Positions 1 to 8,241 of a stretch of 43,958 nt of DNA are shown here, in pieces; positions within the stretch are counted from its first letter, which is position 1; each line of letters starts with the position of its first letter. This DNA comes from QZLE01 sp033852075 (GTDB lineage: Bacteria; Pseudomonadota; Gammaproteobacteria; QZLD01): the NCBI GenBank assembly GCA_033852075.1, contig JAWSVC010000041.1, positions 1-43,958 of the forward strand. The letters are read 5' to 3'. The notes below the pieces were generated by a model. The model was not told the origin of the DNA. It saw nothing but the letters and a program-made list of their open reading frames with translations, and searched no databases. The position numbers and the translations under genes were made by a program.

Positions 1-353
1 AGTTCTGCGATTGGGGTGATGTCGCGGATTTGGTTGCTGCTTAGATCAAGGGTTTCGAGGTTGAATAGTTTTTGGATACCTTCGATATCGGTGATGCTTA
101 GACCTGAGCAAGTCAGCTGGGTTATTTGCTCTACAAGGGTATAACCTTGGAAATCGATCAGGGATTGAACACAGTCAGCTAGGGCCTGGTCTGCAAATAC
201 CAGATTGGTGGTTGGGGATTTTTGTTCTTGGACTATGGTTTGGGTTTCACCTGATGAGGTTTCTCCTGATGTGCTTTCTCCGCCACCACAAGCAGATAAA
301 GATACAACGAACGTGATTAAAAGCAGGTATTTGAATAGACCTTTGATCCCCAT
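1..353 (-). CDS. Leucine-rich-repeat lipoprotein, N-terminal part (cut by window edge)
   Basis: Reading leftward from the ATG at 353, the protein begins with a lipoprotein signal: MGIKGLFKYLL, a hydrophobic stretch, then the lipobox LSAC followed by GGG. A Ser/Thr/Glu-rich linker of about 30 residues follows. After it comes a short region with two Cys residues and then the first leucine-rich units (LETLDLSSNQIRDITPIAE), of the internalin-like type. GGAGAAACC just before the ATG is a good ribosome-binding site. The reading frame is open to base 1, so the C-terminal part, probably most of the repeats, lies outside the window. Known role of the family: surface-anchored protein-protein binding. 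Specific ligand unknown. A lipoprotein with LRRs is well supported; function is not. Confidence 0.8.
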   Translation of the reverse strand, partial: MGIKGLFKYLLLITFVVSLSACGGGESTSGETSSGETQTIVQEQKSPTTNLVFADQALADCVQSLIDFQGYTLVEQITQLTCSGLSITDIEGIQKLFNLETLDLSSNQIRDITPIAE

Positions 354-468
354 TGGTTTCTCCGTTTTTGGTTGTTTTTTTAAGGGTGAATATTATTCTC
401 CCCTACATAATTTGCTTTATTACTTAATTTTTCTGAATACCGGCCTGCACCGGTATTACGGTTTTAAA

Positions 469-530
469 GGAGCGCCGGCATCTTGCCGGCTTTTTAAAAA
501 TATTAAATGCCGGCGGGACGCCGGCGCTCC
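469..530. repeat. REP-like GC-rich double palindrome
   Basis: Two 22-base arms, GGAGCGCCGGCATCTTGCCGGC at 469-490 and the reverse complement of GGAGCGCCGGCGTCCCGCCGGC at 509-530, differ at three positions and are separated by an 18-base AT-rich spacer. Each arm is itself a small hairpin (GCCGGC, 5 nt, GCCGGC). A weaker related hairpin, ACCGG/CCGGT, lies at 439-454 and GCCGG recurs near 578. This is the architecture of REP/BIME-type intergenic repeats. The very high GC stands out against its AT-rich surroundings. No RAYT transposase gene is present in the window. Confidence 0.7.
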
Positions 531-601
531 TGTTTTTATTCGGGCAAAAGATTTTTTACCCCTACATTTGTTTCAGTGCCGGTAAAAAGCCTGCGCTCCT
601 A

Positions 602-635
602 ATAAGCAAGTTTCATTATTTGATTACTTGCTTAT
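602..635. other. Perfect 10-bp stem-loop
   Basis: ATAAGCAAGT at 602-611 pairs perfectly with ACTTGCTTAT at 626-635 across a 14-base AT-rich loop. It lies between the REP-like element and the toxin-antitoxin promoter. It has no clear T-run, so it is not a confident terminator. A role as part of the repeat cluster is equally possible. Confidence 0.4.
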
Positions 636-725
636 AAATATTCGAGAATGCTTATATTATGTGAATTGTGTCACATTTTCAAGTAATTTTAACGCATAAT
701 ACCTCACCTGATGCGATTCAATTCA

Positions 726-774
726 TTGAACACCAAGCCTTCTTGTAGTAACATTACTACATTAATACTATTAA
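726..774 (+). promoter_or_regulatory. Promoter and palindromic operator of the toxin-antitoxin operon
   Basis: GTAGTAA/TTACTAC at 745-760 is a perfect 7-bp inverted repeat with a 2-base centre. TTAATA/TATTAA at 762-774 is a second perfect inverted repeat directly after it. A -35-like TTGAAC at 726-731 and a weak -10-like TAACAT at 749-754 are 17 bp apart, so the first palindrome would cover the -10. This fits the known autoregulation of Phd/YefM-type antitoxins, which bind palindromes at their own promoter. The promoter boxes are inference; the palindromes are plain in the sequence. Confidence 0.5.
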
Positions 775-786
775 GCGGGAATAATC

Positions 787-1044
787 ATGGGAATCATGAC
801 AATAAGCAGCAGAGAATTTAATCAAGATATAAGTAAAGCCAAGCGAGCTGCTCAATCCGGACCCGTTTTCATAACTGATCGCGGCCATACAGCTCACGTA
901 TTACTTTCAATAGATGAATATGAAAAAATAACTAATAGCAAGCAAAGCATTATAGATTTAATAGCTATGCCTGAAGCAACCGATATTGAATTTAACCCAC
1001 AACCATTAAAAGGCAATCTTTTTAATCCTACGGATTTTTCATAA
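787..1044 (+). CDS. Phd/YefM-family antitoxin
   Basis: An 85-residue protein with the Phd/YefM pattern: MTISSREFNQDISKAKRAA, then GPVFITDRGHTAHVLLSIDEYEKI, a beta-hairpin plus helix that forms the DNA-binding N-terminal half. The remaining residues, about 55-85, would be the tail that wraps and inhibits the toxin. It overlaps the toxin start by one base (TAATG), typical of translational coupling. Two starts are possible: ATG at 787 (preceded by GCGGGA) or ATG at 796 (preceded by GGGA). The family normally begins close to ISxxEF, so 796 is also credible. It likely represses the operon through the palindromes at 745-774. Confidence 0.88.
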   Translation: MGIMTISSREFNQDISKAKRAAQSGPVFITDRGHTAHVLLSIDEYEKITNSKQSIIDLIAMPEATDIEFNPQPLKGNLFNPTDFS

Positions 1045-1463
1045 TGTTTCTACTAGACACTAATGTGATCTCTGAGCTTAGAAAGGCCAAGACCAAAAAA
1101 GCAGATAAAAATGTGATTAAATGGGCTAACAGCGTTTCTGCTAATAATCTTTATATTTCTGCAATAACGGTTTTAGAACTTGAAACAGGAATACTTTTAA
1201 TTGAAAGAAAAGATCCGTCACAAGGTGCAATTCTACGTTCATGGCTTAATTCACATGTTCTGCCTATTTTTAACGATAGAACACTTGTGGTAGATACTGC
1301 AGTTGCACAGAGGTGTGCAAAACTTCATATTCCAGACCCAAGATCAGATAGAGATGCAATTATCGCTGCAACAGCTTTAGTCCACAATATGACTATAGTT
1401 ACGAGAAATATAAATGACTTTGAAAATACCGGAGTTGATTTGATAAATCCGTGGAGCTTTTAA
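1044..1463 (+). CDS. vapC: PIN-domain toxin ribonuclease, VapC/FitB type
   Basis: A 139-residue PIN-domain protein. The acidic metal-binding residues are visible: Asp in MFLLDTNVISEL at the N-terminus, Glu in VLELETGI near residue 48, and the Asp pair in SDRDAIIAATAL near residue 103, followed by the conserved MTIVTRNINDF strand and the closing NPW motif. Overall the layout resembles FitB of the FitAB pair more than short VapC proteins. The family are Mg-dependent endoribonucleases that cleave tRNA, rRNA or mRNA when the antitoxin is degraded. It is co-transcribed with the upstream antitoxin through the 1-base overlap. All catalytic residues appear present, so it is probably functional. The exact RNA target cannot be read from the sequence. 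Confidence 0.9.
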   Translation: MFLLDTNVISELRKAKTKKADKNVIKWANSVSANNLYISAITVLELETGILLIERKDPSQGAILRSWLNSHVLPIFNDRTLVVDTAVAQRCAKLHIPDPRSDRDAIIAATALVHNMTIVTRNINDFENTGVDLINPWSF

Positions 1464-1531
1464 TAACAGATATCCTAAAAGCGCAGTATTATCGAGGTAC
1501 AATTTTAAAAAATATCGCAAACACTAAATTC

Positions 1532-1697
1532 TTAGGATATTTTTCCAAGATCAAGGCGTAGTAACTTATTTTTTTGAGGAAGTTTACCGCAGCAGGTTAA
1601 GCGTTACGAGCGCAACTTAGTCAAGGCAAAAAGTGTTATAAATACGCGGAGCATACAAATGGTATGTGAGCAGTTTTATAACACTTTTTAACACCGA
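1532..1697 (-). repeat. Structured intergenic repeat, copy A (after purL)
   Basis: A roughly 166-bp element ends 23 bases beyond the purL stop codon. Its core is a perfect 15-bp stem (1628-1642 with 1675-1689) enclosing a smaller stem CATAC/GTATG (1652-1666) with loop AAATG. The far end, GGATATTTTTCCAAGATC, matches the element after ilvB (31191-31382) at 21 of 24 aligned bases, and the core has the same nested architecture there. ATATCCTAA at 1470-1478 is the inverse of TTAGGATAT at 1532-1540, so the element may extend leftward. It could be a dispersed MITE/REP-like repeat or a transcribed 3'-UTR structure. Confidence 0.65.
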
Positions 1698-1719
1698 ATA
1701 AGTAAGCGTAGTAGCTTAA

Positions 1720-4700
1720 TTAACCTACCCACTTACGGGCATTCCTAAACATCCTCATCCACCCCCCATCCTCATCCCACTCACTTGGATGCCATGAGTT
1801 TTGCACTGCACGGAATACACGCTCTGGGTGTGGCATCATAATGGTGAATCTGCCATCCATTGTGGTAAGCGAAGTAATACCGTCCTGCGAACCATTTGGA
1901 TTTAGTGGATACACCTCAGTTGGTTTACCATAGTTATCTACATAGTGTGCAGCTACCAGACCTGCTGATTGGATCTTTTTAGCACCGGAATGATGATCGA
2001 ACTCAACTCTCCCCTCCCCGTGAGCTACAGCTATTGGCATCTTGGAGCCTTCCATACCTTCAAAGAAAATTGATGGTGATTTTACGATCTCTACAGTTGA
2101 GAATCTGGCTTCAAATTGTTCTGACATATTACGTACAAAACGTGGCCATAGGTCTGCGCCAGGTATCAGATCTTTTAGATTAGACATCATCTGGCAGCCA
2201 TTACATACACCTAAACCAAAGCTATCTTCTCGCTGGAAGAATTTAGTAAACTGATCTCTTAGTGCTTCGTTGAACAATACAGTTTTGGCCCAACCTTCAC
2301 CTGCTCCAAGTACATCGCCATAGGAGAAACCACCACAGGCAACCACACCTTTGAAATCTGCAAGATCTTTTCTGCCGGCAAGAAGGTCGCTCATGTGCAC
2401 ATCTACACTTTCAAAGCCGGCTCGGTCGAATGCAGCAGCCATCTCCAACTGACCATTTACACCCTGCTCTCTTAGGATTGCCATCTTAGGTCTTACGCCG
2501 GTAGCAATAAATGGAGCTGCAACATCTTCATTTTGGTCGAAGGTAAGATTGATTTTTATACCCGGATCGTTTGCGTCTGCAATGCCTTCAAATTCTTGTT
2601 TAACCACATCAGAATTATCACGTGCGCACTGCATTTTGTCTGTGGTTTCACTCCAGATCTGGTGAAGCTCAACCCGTGATTGCGATAGGACTTTTTCACC
2701 GCCAAAGCTTATTTCAATCTGTCCATCTACAGACGGTTTACCAATTACTGTTGAGATATCACCAAGTCCGGCATTTTTAAGTTCTGCCATTACAGCTTCG
2801 GCATCAGAAACTTGAATCACAGCCCCGAGCTCCTCATTGAATAACACCTCTGCTGCGGTTTCTCCAAGGCCACTAAGATCAATATCTAAGCCGCAGTGAC
2901 CAGCAAATGCCATCTCAGCTAGAGTTGCGAACAGACCACCATCAGAGCGATCGTGATAGGCTTGTAATTTTTCTTCTTGATTCAGCTTTTGAATTGTCTT
3001 AAAGAATGCTGCAAATTGTTTTGGATCATCAAGATCTGCTGGTTTATCACCAAGTTCGCTATATACCTGAGCAAGACATGAGGCACCGGTGCGGTTCTTG
3101 CCGTTTCCAAGGTCAATTAAGATTAAAGATGTATCTGCAGCTGGATTTTGGATCTGTGGAGTTAGAGTCTTTCTTATATCAGCTACTGGCGCAAAACCGG
3201 TAATAATCAGAGACAATGGAGCAATTACTGCCTTGTCTTCTCCGTTCTCATTCCAGACACTTTTCATAAACAGGGAGTCTTTACCTACAGGGATAGTGAT
3301 TCCAAGCTCAGGGCAAAGCTCCATACCAACTGCTTTAACCGTATCAAAGAGCCTTGCATCTTCACCTTCTACACCTGTTGCTGCCATCCAGTTAGCAGAC
3401 AGGCGTACTTTTTTGATGTCGTCGATAGATGCAGCTGCAATATTAGTCAGCGCTTCACCTATTGCCATGCGGCCAGAAGCAGGCGCATCTAAAAGCGCAA
3501 CCGGTGTACGCTCACCCATCGACATCGCTTCGCCTTTATAGGTATCAAAAGCTGCTGCTGTCACGGCAACATCAGCAACAGGCACCTGCCAAGGACCAAC
3601 CATCTGATCGCGCGCTACCAGGCCAGTAATGCTTCTGTCACCAATCGAGATCAGGAAGATCTTAGATGCAACTGTTGGTAGGCGTAGAATTCTGTGAGCT
3701 GCTTCGGTGATATTAATATTTGCAAGCTCAAGCTTTGGGCTTTCAATATCAGATCTTTTAACGTCACGATGCATCTTTGGTGGTTTACCAAATAATACCG
3801 ACATTGGAATATCAACTGGATTTTTGCCTAACAGATTGTCGTCAACAACTAATTCGCGTGCTTCTGTAGCTGTACCAACAACTGCATAAGGACAACGCTC
3901 ACGTTTACAAACCTCTTCAAATTGAGCTAACTGCTCTGGTTTAATGGAAAGTACATACCTTTCCTGGGCTTCGTTACACCATATCTGCATTGGCGACATG
4001 CCCGGCTCGTCATTCGGAACATCGCGCAGTTGGATCTTACCGCCACGCTCACTATCATTCATAAGCTCAGGAATAGCATTACAAAGGCCACCTGCACCAA
4101 CATCATGGATAGTGATAATTGGATTTTCCTCACCATTTGCCCAGCATGCATCAATAACCTCTTGGCAACGACGTTCGATTTCAGGGTTACCACGTTGTAC
4201 CGAAGCAAAATCCAGATCTTCATGACTTTCGCCTGTCGCAACAGATGATGCAGCACCACCGCCAAGGCCAATTAGCATAGCAGGACCACCAAGAACAACT
4301 ACTGGTGCACCAGGAGGTATAATCCCCTTTTCAACATGGCCATCGCGGATATTGCCGAGGCCACCAGCAATCATGATTGGTTTGTGGTAACCGCGAATTT
4401 CTGTTCCGGTAATGCCATTTATCTCTTGCTCGTAGGTGCGGAAGTATCCGCCAAGATTTGGACGACCAAACTCATTATTAAATGCGGCACCACCGATAGG
4501 GCCTTCAATCATAATATCGAACGCAGATGCAATACGCCCTGGTTTTCCGTTTTCTTTTTCCCATGGTTGAACTGCGCCAGGGATCTTTAGGTTAGAAACT
4601 GAAAAACCTGTAAGACCAGCTTTTGGCTTAGAACCCTGACCTGTAGCCCCCTCGTCTCGAATCTCACCACCAGAACCAGTTGCAGCACCAGGGAATGGGG

Positions 4701-5607
4701 AAATAGCTGTTGGATGGTTATGGGTTTCAACCTTAATCAGAAAGTGAATATCCTCTGGATTATATCCATAGGTACCATTTTGAGGGTTTGGGAAGAAGCG
4801 CCCTGCGTGCGAACCTTCGATAACCGCTGCATTATCAGAATATGCCGATAAAACACCTTCAGAGTTACACTTGTAAGTGTTACGGATCATACCGAAAAGG
4901 GATATATCCTGCTCTTCGCCATCTACTGTCCAACTTGCGTTAAAGATCTTATGACGACAGTGCTCGGAATTTGCCTGCGCGAACATCATCAGCTCAGCAT
5001 CAGTTGGGTTTTTCTTTAATTCTGTATAGCTATCAAACAGATAATCAATCTCATCTTCCGATAGAGCTAATCCTAATTCGTTATTAGCTGTTTCAAGTGC
5101 AGCCTTGCCGCCACCAAGTACATCAATAGAATCCAATTCTGCTGGACTTGCATGCGAAAACAGATTACTAGCGGCTTCAATATCTGTGAGTACGGTCTCA
5201 ATCATACGGTCATGAATTAAGGTCGAAATCTGCTTAATTTGGTCTGCAGATAGCTCGCTTGATGAAGCGATTTTGTATTCGATACCTCGCTCAATTCTAA
5301 CCACTTCAGATAGACCACAGTTATGGGCAATATCAGTCGCCTTAGTTGACCATGGAGAGATTGTCCCAATGCGTGGAACAACTATAAGCATTAAGCCATC
5401 AACTTCCTGGAATTCCTCAGTTGGTCCGTACTCTAGAATTTTATCAAGAACATTTCGCTTACTTTCACCTAAATCACCCTTTAATTCAGCAATATGAATA
5501 AATCTTGCAGAAATATTTTCAACTACTGGAACCACTTCTTTTATAGTGGAAAGTAGCTTGGTTTTACGAAATGATGATAAAGCAGAACTGCCAGAGATTA
5601 CGAGCAT
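1720..5607 (-). CDS. purL: Phosphoribosylformylglycinamidine synthase (FGAM synthase)
   Basis: Catalyses the ATP- and glutamine-dependent conversion of FGAR to FGAM, fourth step of de novo purine synthesis, in the cytosol. The 1295 residues are the usual length for the long single-chain form of gammaproteobacteria. Visible parts: PurS-like N-terminus (about 1-150); the synthetase half with KVETHNHPTAISPFPG and SGGEIRDEGATGQGSKPK; a second AIRS-like lobe with IPVGKDSLFMK; and a class I glutamine amidotransferase from about residue 1042, with GVCNGCQMM (catalytic Cys near 1135) and a closing HPERVFR. Start ATG at 5607 is preceded by AGGT about 9 bases upstream. It stands alone, with no other pur gene nearby. 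Its 5' end and leader are duplicated at 10961-11188. Confidence 0.98.
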   Translation of the reverse strand: MLVISGSSALSSFRKTKLLSTIKEVVPVVENISARFIHIAELKGDLGESKRNVLDKILEYGPTEEFQEVDGLMLIVVPRIGTISPWSTKATDIAHNCGLSEVVRIERGIEYKIASSSELSADQIKQISTLIHDRMIETVLTDIEAASNLFSHASPAELDSIDVLGGGKAALETANNELGLALSEDEIDYLFDSYTELKKNPTDAELMMFAQANSEHCRHKIFNASWTVDGEEQDISLFGMIRNTYKCNSEGVLSAYSDNAAVIEGSHAGRFFPNPQNGTYGYNPEDIHFLIKVETHNHPTAISPFPGAATGSGGEIRDEGATGQGSKPKAGLTGFSVSNLKIPGAVQPWEKENGKPGRIASAFDIMIEGPIGGAAFNNEFGRPNLGGYFRTYEQEINGITGTEIRGYHKPIMIAGGLGNIRDGHVEKGIIPPGAPVVVLGGPAMLIGLGGGAASSVATGESHEDLDFASVQRGNPEIERRCQEVIDACWANGEENPIITIHDVGAGGLCNAIPELMNDSERGGKIQLRDVPNDEPGMSPMQIWCNEAQERYVLSIKPEQLAQFEEVCKRERCPYAVVGTATEARELVVDDNLLGKNPVDIPMSVLFGKPPKMHRDVKRSDIESPKLELANINITEAAHRILRLPTVASKIFLISIGDRSITGLVARDQMVGPWQVPVADVAVTAAAFDTYKGEAMSMGERTPVALLDAPASGRMAIGEALTNIAAASIDDIKKVRLSANWMAATGVEGEDARLFDTVKAVGMELCPELGITIPVGKDSLFMKSVWNENGEDKAVIAPLSLIITGFAPVADIRKTLTPQIQNPAADTSLILIDLGNGKNRTGASCLAQVYSELGDKPADLDDPKQFAAFFKTIQKLNQEEKLQAYHDRSDGGLFATLAEMAFAGHCGLDIDLSGLGETAAEVLFNEELGAVIQVSDAEAVMAELKNAGLGDISTVIGKPSVDGQIEISFGGEKVLSQSRVELHQIWSETTDKMQCARDNSDVVKQEFEGIADANDPGIKINLTFDQNEDVAAPFIATGVRPKMAILREQGVNGQLEMAAAFDRAGFESVDVHMSDLLAGRKDLADFKGVVACGGFSYGDVLGAGEGWAKTVLFNEALRDQFTKFFQREDSFGLGVCNGCQMMSNLKDLIPGADLWPRFVRNMSEQFEARFSTVEIVKSPSIFFEGMEGSKMPIAVAHGEGRVEFDHHSGAKKIQSAGLVAAHYVDNYGKPTEVYPLNPNGSQDGITSLTTMDGRFTIMMPHPERVFRAVQNSWHPSEWDEDGGWMRMFRNARKWVG

Positions 5608-5910
5608 GATTTTAGACCTGTTTTTACCGATAAACTGTTTTACAGATGAGATTTATTTCATAAAAGAAATAAGGTGTGAATGATACTGAAAGATGGGCTC
5701 AGATGCGAATTTTTTTTAGAATTTATTAGCCCCTATAGGTCCAGCTAATCGCCTGATAAATTTAGGAGGCTGAGGCTCCTTTTCAGGACGCAAACCAACA
5801 CTCAATGCCATGAGCTGAAAGAAAATTCTATACCTTTTGCCGCATCTACATGCCTAACCTAACATGAAGGAATGGATAACGAAAATATCTAAATGGCGCT
5901 GCCTTTAATA
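5608..5910 (-). promoter_or_regulatory. purL leader and promoter region
   Basis: This gene-free stretch lies between the 3' end of the TPR protein gene and purL. The part next to purL (5608-5708) recurs with about 92% identity by hand count at 11083-11188. It contains TTATTTC/GAAATAA (5653-5659 with 5666-5672), a 7-bp stem with a 6-base loop. A TTCACA hexamer on the minus strand could be a -35, but no strong -10 is seen. No PurR-type operator was recognised. The remainder, about 5709-5910, holds only a short AGGAG/CTCCT inverted repeat and no gene. Confidence 0.45.
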
Positions 5911-8241
5911 TTAAAAGCGTTTTGTAAGGCTTAATTCAAACAATTTGGAACTATACGCACCTGAATTTATGCTCGCATTTCGAGAAAATGAAGCGCGCAT
6001 AATCAGCATCCAATCCCTATAAAGACCTATTATGCCTTGCACAGTAATATCTCCGGCTGTTTTGTAGTGATCCATTGTATTGTCTTTATACGGACCAACA
6101 CTAAAAGATGCGTTGATGCTGTCATTCTCATTAAAATATATAGATGTAAATGCTGTTAGAGAATAACGTCGGGAATCCAGAGGTGAGTAATAACCATTGT
6201 TTAGAGTTTGGTCAAATGCATACCAATGAGCTCCCAAACCAAGATCAAGGCTAAAATGTTGTGAACGGACAAATGCTCGCCGCGGTGCGATAGCAATATC
6301 CCAGCGCTTATTATTATCTGAAAAATCAGCGAGTATCAGTTGCGCATCTACAGTATAAAGAAAATTAGGTGCCCAGGAGATATTAAGTTGGTTGGCACGT
6401 CGCAATATATCCAGTGATACAGCCCGAGGCGATACTGCATATATATCCTGAGTACGCGACAGGCGCATATTTAGCCCATCCTGAAGCCAGAGATCAGCAC
6501 CAATTTCATAGATGAAATGACTATCACCATCTTCAACAGATCCGCTGCCGATGCTTGCATCAACTCCCCAGAATTCAGAAATAACATGACGCCCACCTAA
6601 CCATGCTCGAATATAATCTATATCGGAACTACCATTAATATTTTCTAGCCCTCCACCAACTGGTGCATCAAGCATGACATGTTCGCCACCAAGCCAGAAG
6701 CGTGTTTTTGGTGATGTTACTAGAACACCTTTAACACCAAGACGCTTGATAATAATATCATCAGTATCTTTTTGATAGCTGCCAGATAAGTTCACATTAG
6801 AACGCAGCGGTGTTCTTATAAAAAGTTCGGTTCCTTTGGTTTCATCGCTATCTGGATCAAGGCGTTTTAATTCTTCCAAACTTTCTACAGCTTCACTTAG
6901 TTGATGGTTATTATATAGAGCAATTGTATTGACCTTTTGCAGAGCAGGATCATTCGGCATTTGGGGACGAAGTGTTTCTACTATAGCTAAAGATTGATCT
7001 GGTCTTTGAGACCAAGCGAATATACCGGCCTTTACCTTATAGTAGGTTTGGGTATCACCAAAACGTTCCCTATAATCTTCAAGCAATTCAATAGCTTCAT
7101 CGTAATCACCAACTTGAGAATAAAGCTGGATACATTCAATCCATACTACCTGTACCTGTGGAAATTTATCAAGATATACCCGATAAGCAGATATAGCCGC
7201 ACCAGTATTACCTTGCCATGATTTTGTACGGGCAATACCCAGAAGTGCTCCAGCATCATCAGTCTCAATTGTTAGAATGCGATGATAACTATCAATAGCT
7301 ATATCATATTCACCAGCCCATGATGCCAAATCAGCTTGAGTACGCAAATAAGTCAAGTTATCTGGTTCAAGCTCTACAGCACGTTTTATTGCCTCTAATG
7401 CACGTTTAACATCTTTAATTGATGGGTAGCTTTGAGAAAGACGATAAAACAGATCCGCATCATTTGCAGCATACTTGCTGGCTTTTTCAATTGCATCGGC
7501 AGCTGCTCTGTCGTTACCAGATAAGGCATAGATATTAGACATACGTAGCCAGTAATCCATATCCTCGCCGTAGAGTTTACGATAGCGTTCTCCTAAATTA
7601 AGAGCTCCTTCGTAGTTTCCTAGCTCGGCTTCAACTTCTATATACTCCATCAGAGCTTTTTGATCGCCGGGATGTTTTTCCGTGTAGGCGTTATATGCTA
7701 ATGCAGATTGTTTATAATTTTGCCCCCAATTATACGAGCGAGCTAAACTAAGCATTGCATTAGCGTCATTTGGTTTAATCTTAAGAATAAGTTTGTAACT
7801 ATCCTGGCTTAATTTGTACTGTGCGTTCCAGTTTGCATGTTGAGCCTGAGCATCCAAATACTCCAAATTATCTGGATCAAGTTTTACTGCATTCTTAATA
7901 GCCTCTAGTGCTTCCTGTTTTTGATTAAGGAAGGCCCTAGATTGCGCAAGAAGATAAAATATTTTTGGATCATTCTTTATGCTCAACGTTGCTTTTGTCA
8001 GGGCATCAGCTGCCGCAGGTTTATTGGCAAGTCGTATATATATATTTGATATTCGACCCCAGAGATGACCTTGGTTAGGGTCTTTTTTGAGAATATTTTG
8101 ATAAATATCAATTGCATCTTGCCAGCGTTTTTCCATCTCAGCCTTTATTCCGCTGTCCGGTACTGATGGTTCTGCGGCGGCTGCTAAGGGTAAAAGTAAC
8201 AACAGTTGGAGTACTAATGCAAAAGTAATTCTTTTAATCAT
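5911..8241 (-). CDS. TPR and beta-barrel outer-membrane protein of exopolysaccharide export
   Basis: About 776 residues. The N-terminal MIKRITFALV plus a Leu-rich core ending AAAA is a Sec signal peptide. Residues about 25-460 are tandem tetratricopeptide repeats (for example AIKNAVKLDPDNLEYLDAQA and its close copies). The last 300 residues alternate polar and hydrophobic strands and end in Phe (LSLTKRF), as outer-membrane beta-barrels do. This layout matches polysaccharide exporters such as PgaA and the N4 receptor NfrA. The preferred start is ATG at 8241: AAGGAG lies 8 bases upstream and it overlaps the glycosyltransferase stop as ATGA (a GTG at 8250 is less likely). Inferred role: scaffold and pore for the glycan made by the upstream glycosyltransferase. 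Confidence 0.8.
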   Translation of the reverse strand: MIKRITFALVLQLLLLLPLAAAAEPSVPDSGIKAEMEKRWQDAIDIYQNILKKDPNQGHLWGRISNIYIRLANKPAAADALTKATLSIKNDPKIFYLLAQSRAFLNQKQEALEAIKNAVKLDPDNLEYLDAQAQHANWNAQYKLSQDSYKLILKIKPNDANAMLSLARSYNWGQNYKQSALAYNAYTEKHPGDQKALMEYIEVEAELGNYEGALNLGERYRKLYGEDMDYWLRMSNIYALSGNDRAAADAIEKASKYAANDADLFYRLSQSYPSIKDVKRALEAIKRAVELEPDNLTYLRTQADLASWAGEYDIAIDSYHRILTIETDDAGALLGIARTKSWQGNTGAAISAYRVYLDKFPQVQVVWIECIQLYSQVGDYDEAIELLEDYRERFGDTQTYYKVKAGIFAWSQRPDQSLAIVETLRPQMPNDPALQKVNTIALYNNHQLSEAVESLEELKRLDPDSDETKGTELFIRTPLRSNVNLSGSYQKDTDDIIIKRLGVKGVLVTSPKTRFWLGGEHVMLDAPVGGGLENINGSSDIDYIRAWLGGRHVISEFWGVDASIGSGSVEDGDSHFIYEIGADLWLQDGLNMRLSRTQDIYAVSPRAVSLDILRRANQLNISWAPNFLYTVDAQLILADFSDNNKRWDIAIAPRRAFVRSQHFSLDLGLGAHWYAFDQTLNNGYYSPLDSRRYSLTAFTSIYFNENDSINASFSVGPYKDNTMDHYKTAGDITVQGIIGLYRDWMLIMRASFSRNASINSGAYSSKLFELSLTKRF

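Noticed and set aside
205..585. Plus-strand open frame of 126 codons across 205-585
   Set aside because: It lies antisense to the lipoprotein gene and runs through the REP-like palindrome; the protein has no recognisable domain and unnatural composition.
2042..5497. Several open frames antisense or out of frame within purL
   Set aside because: Shadows of a long conserved gene; none has a ribosome-binding site or a recognisable protein pattern.
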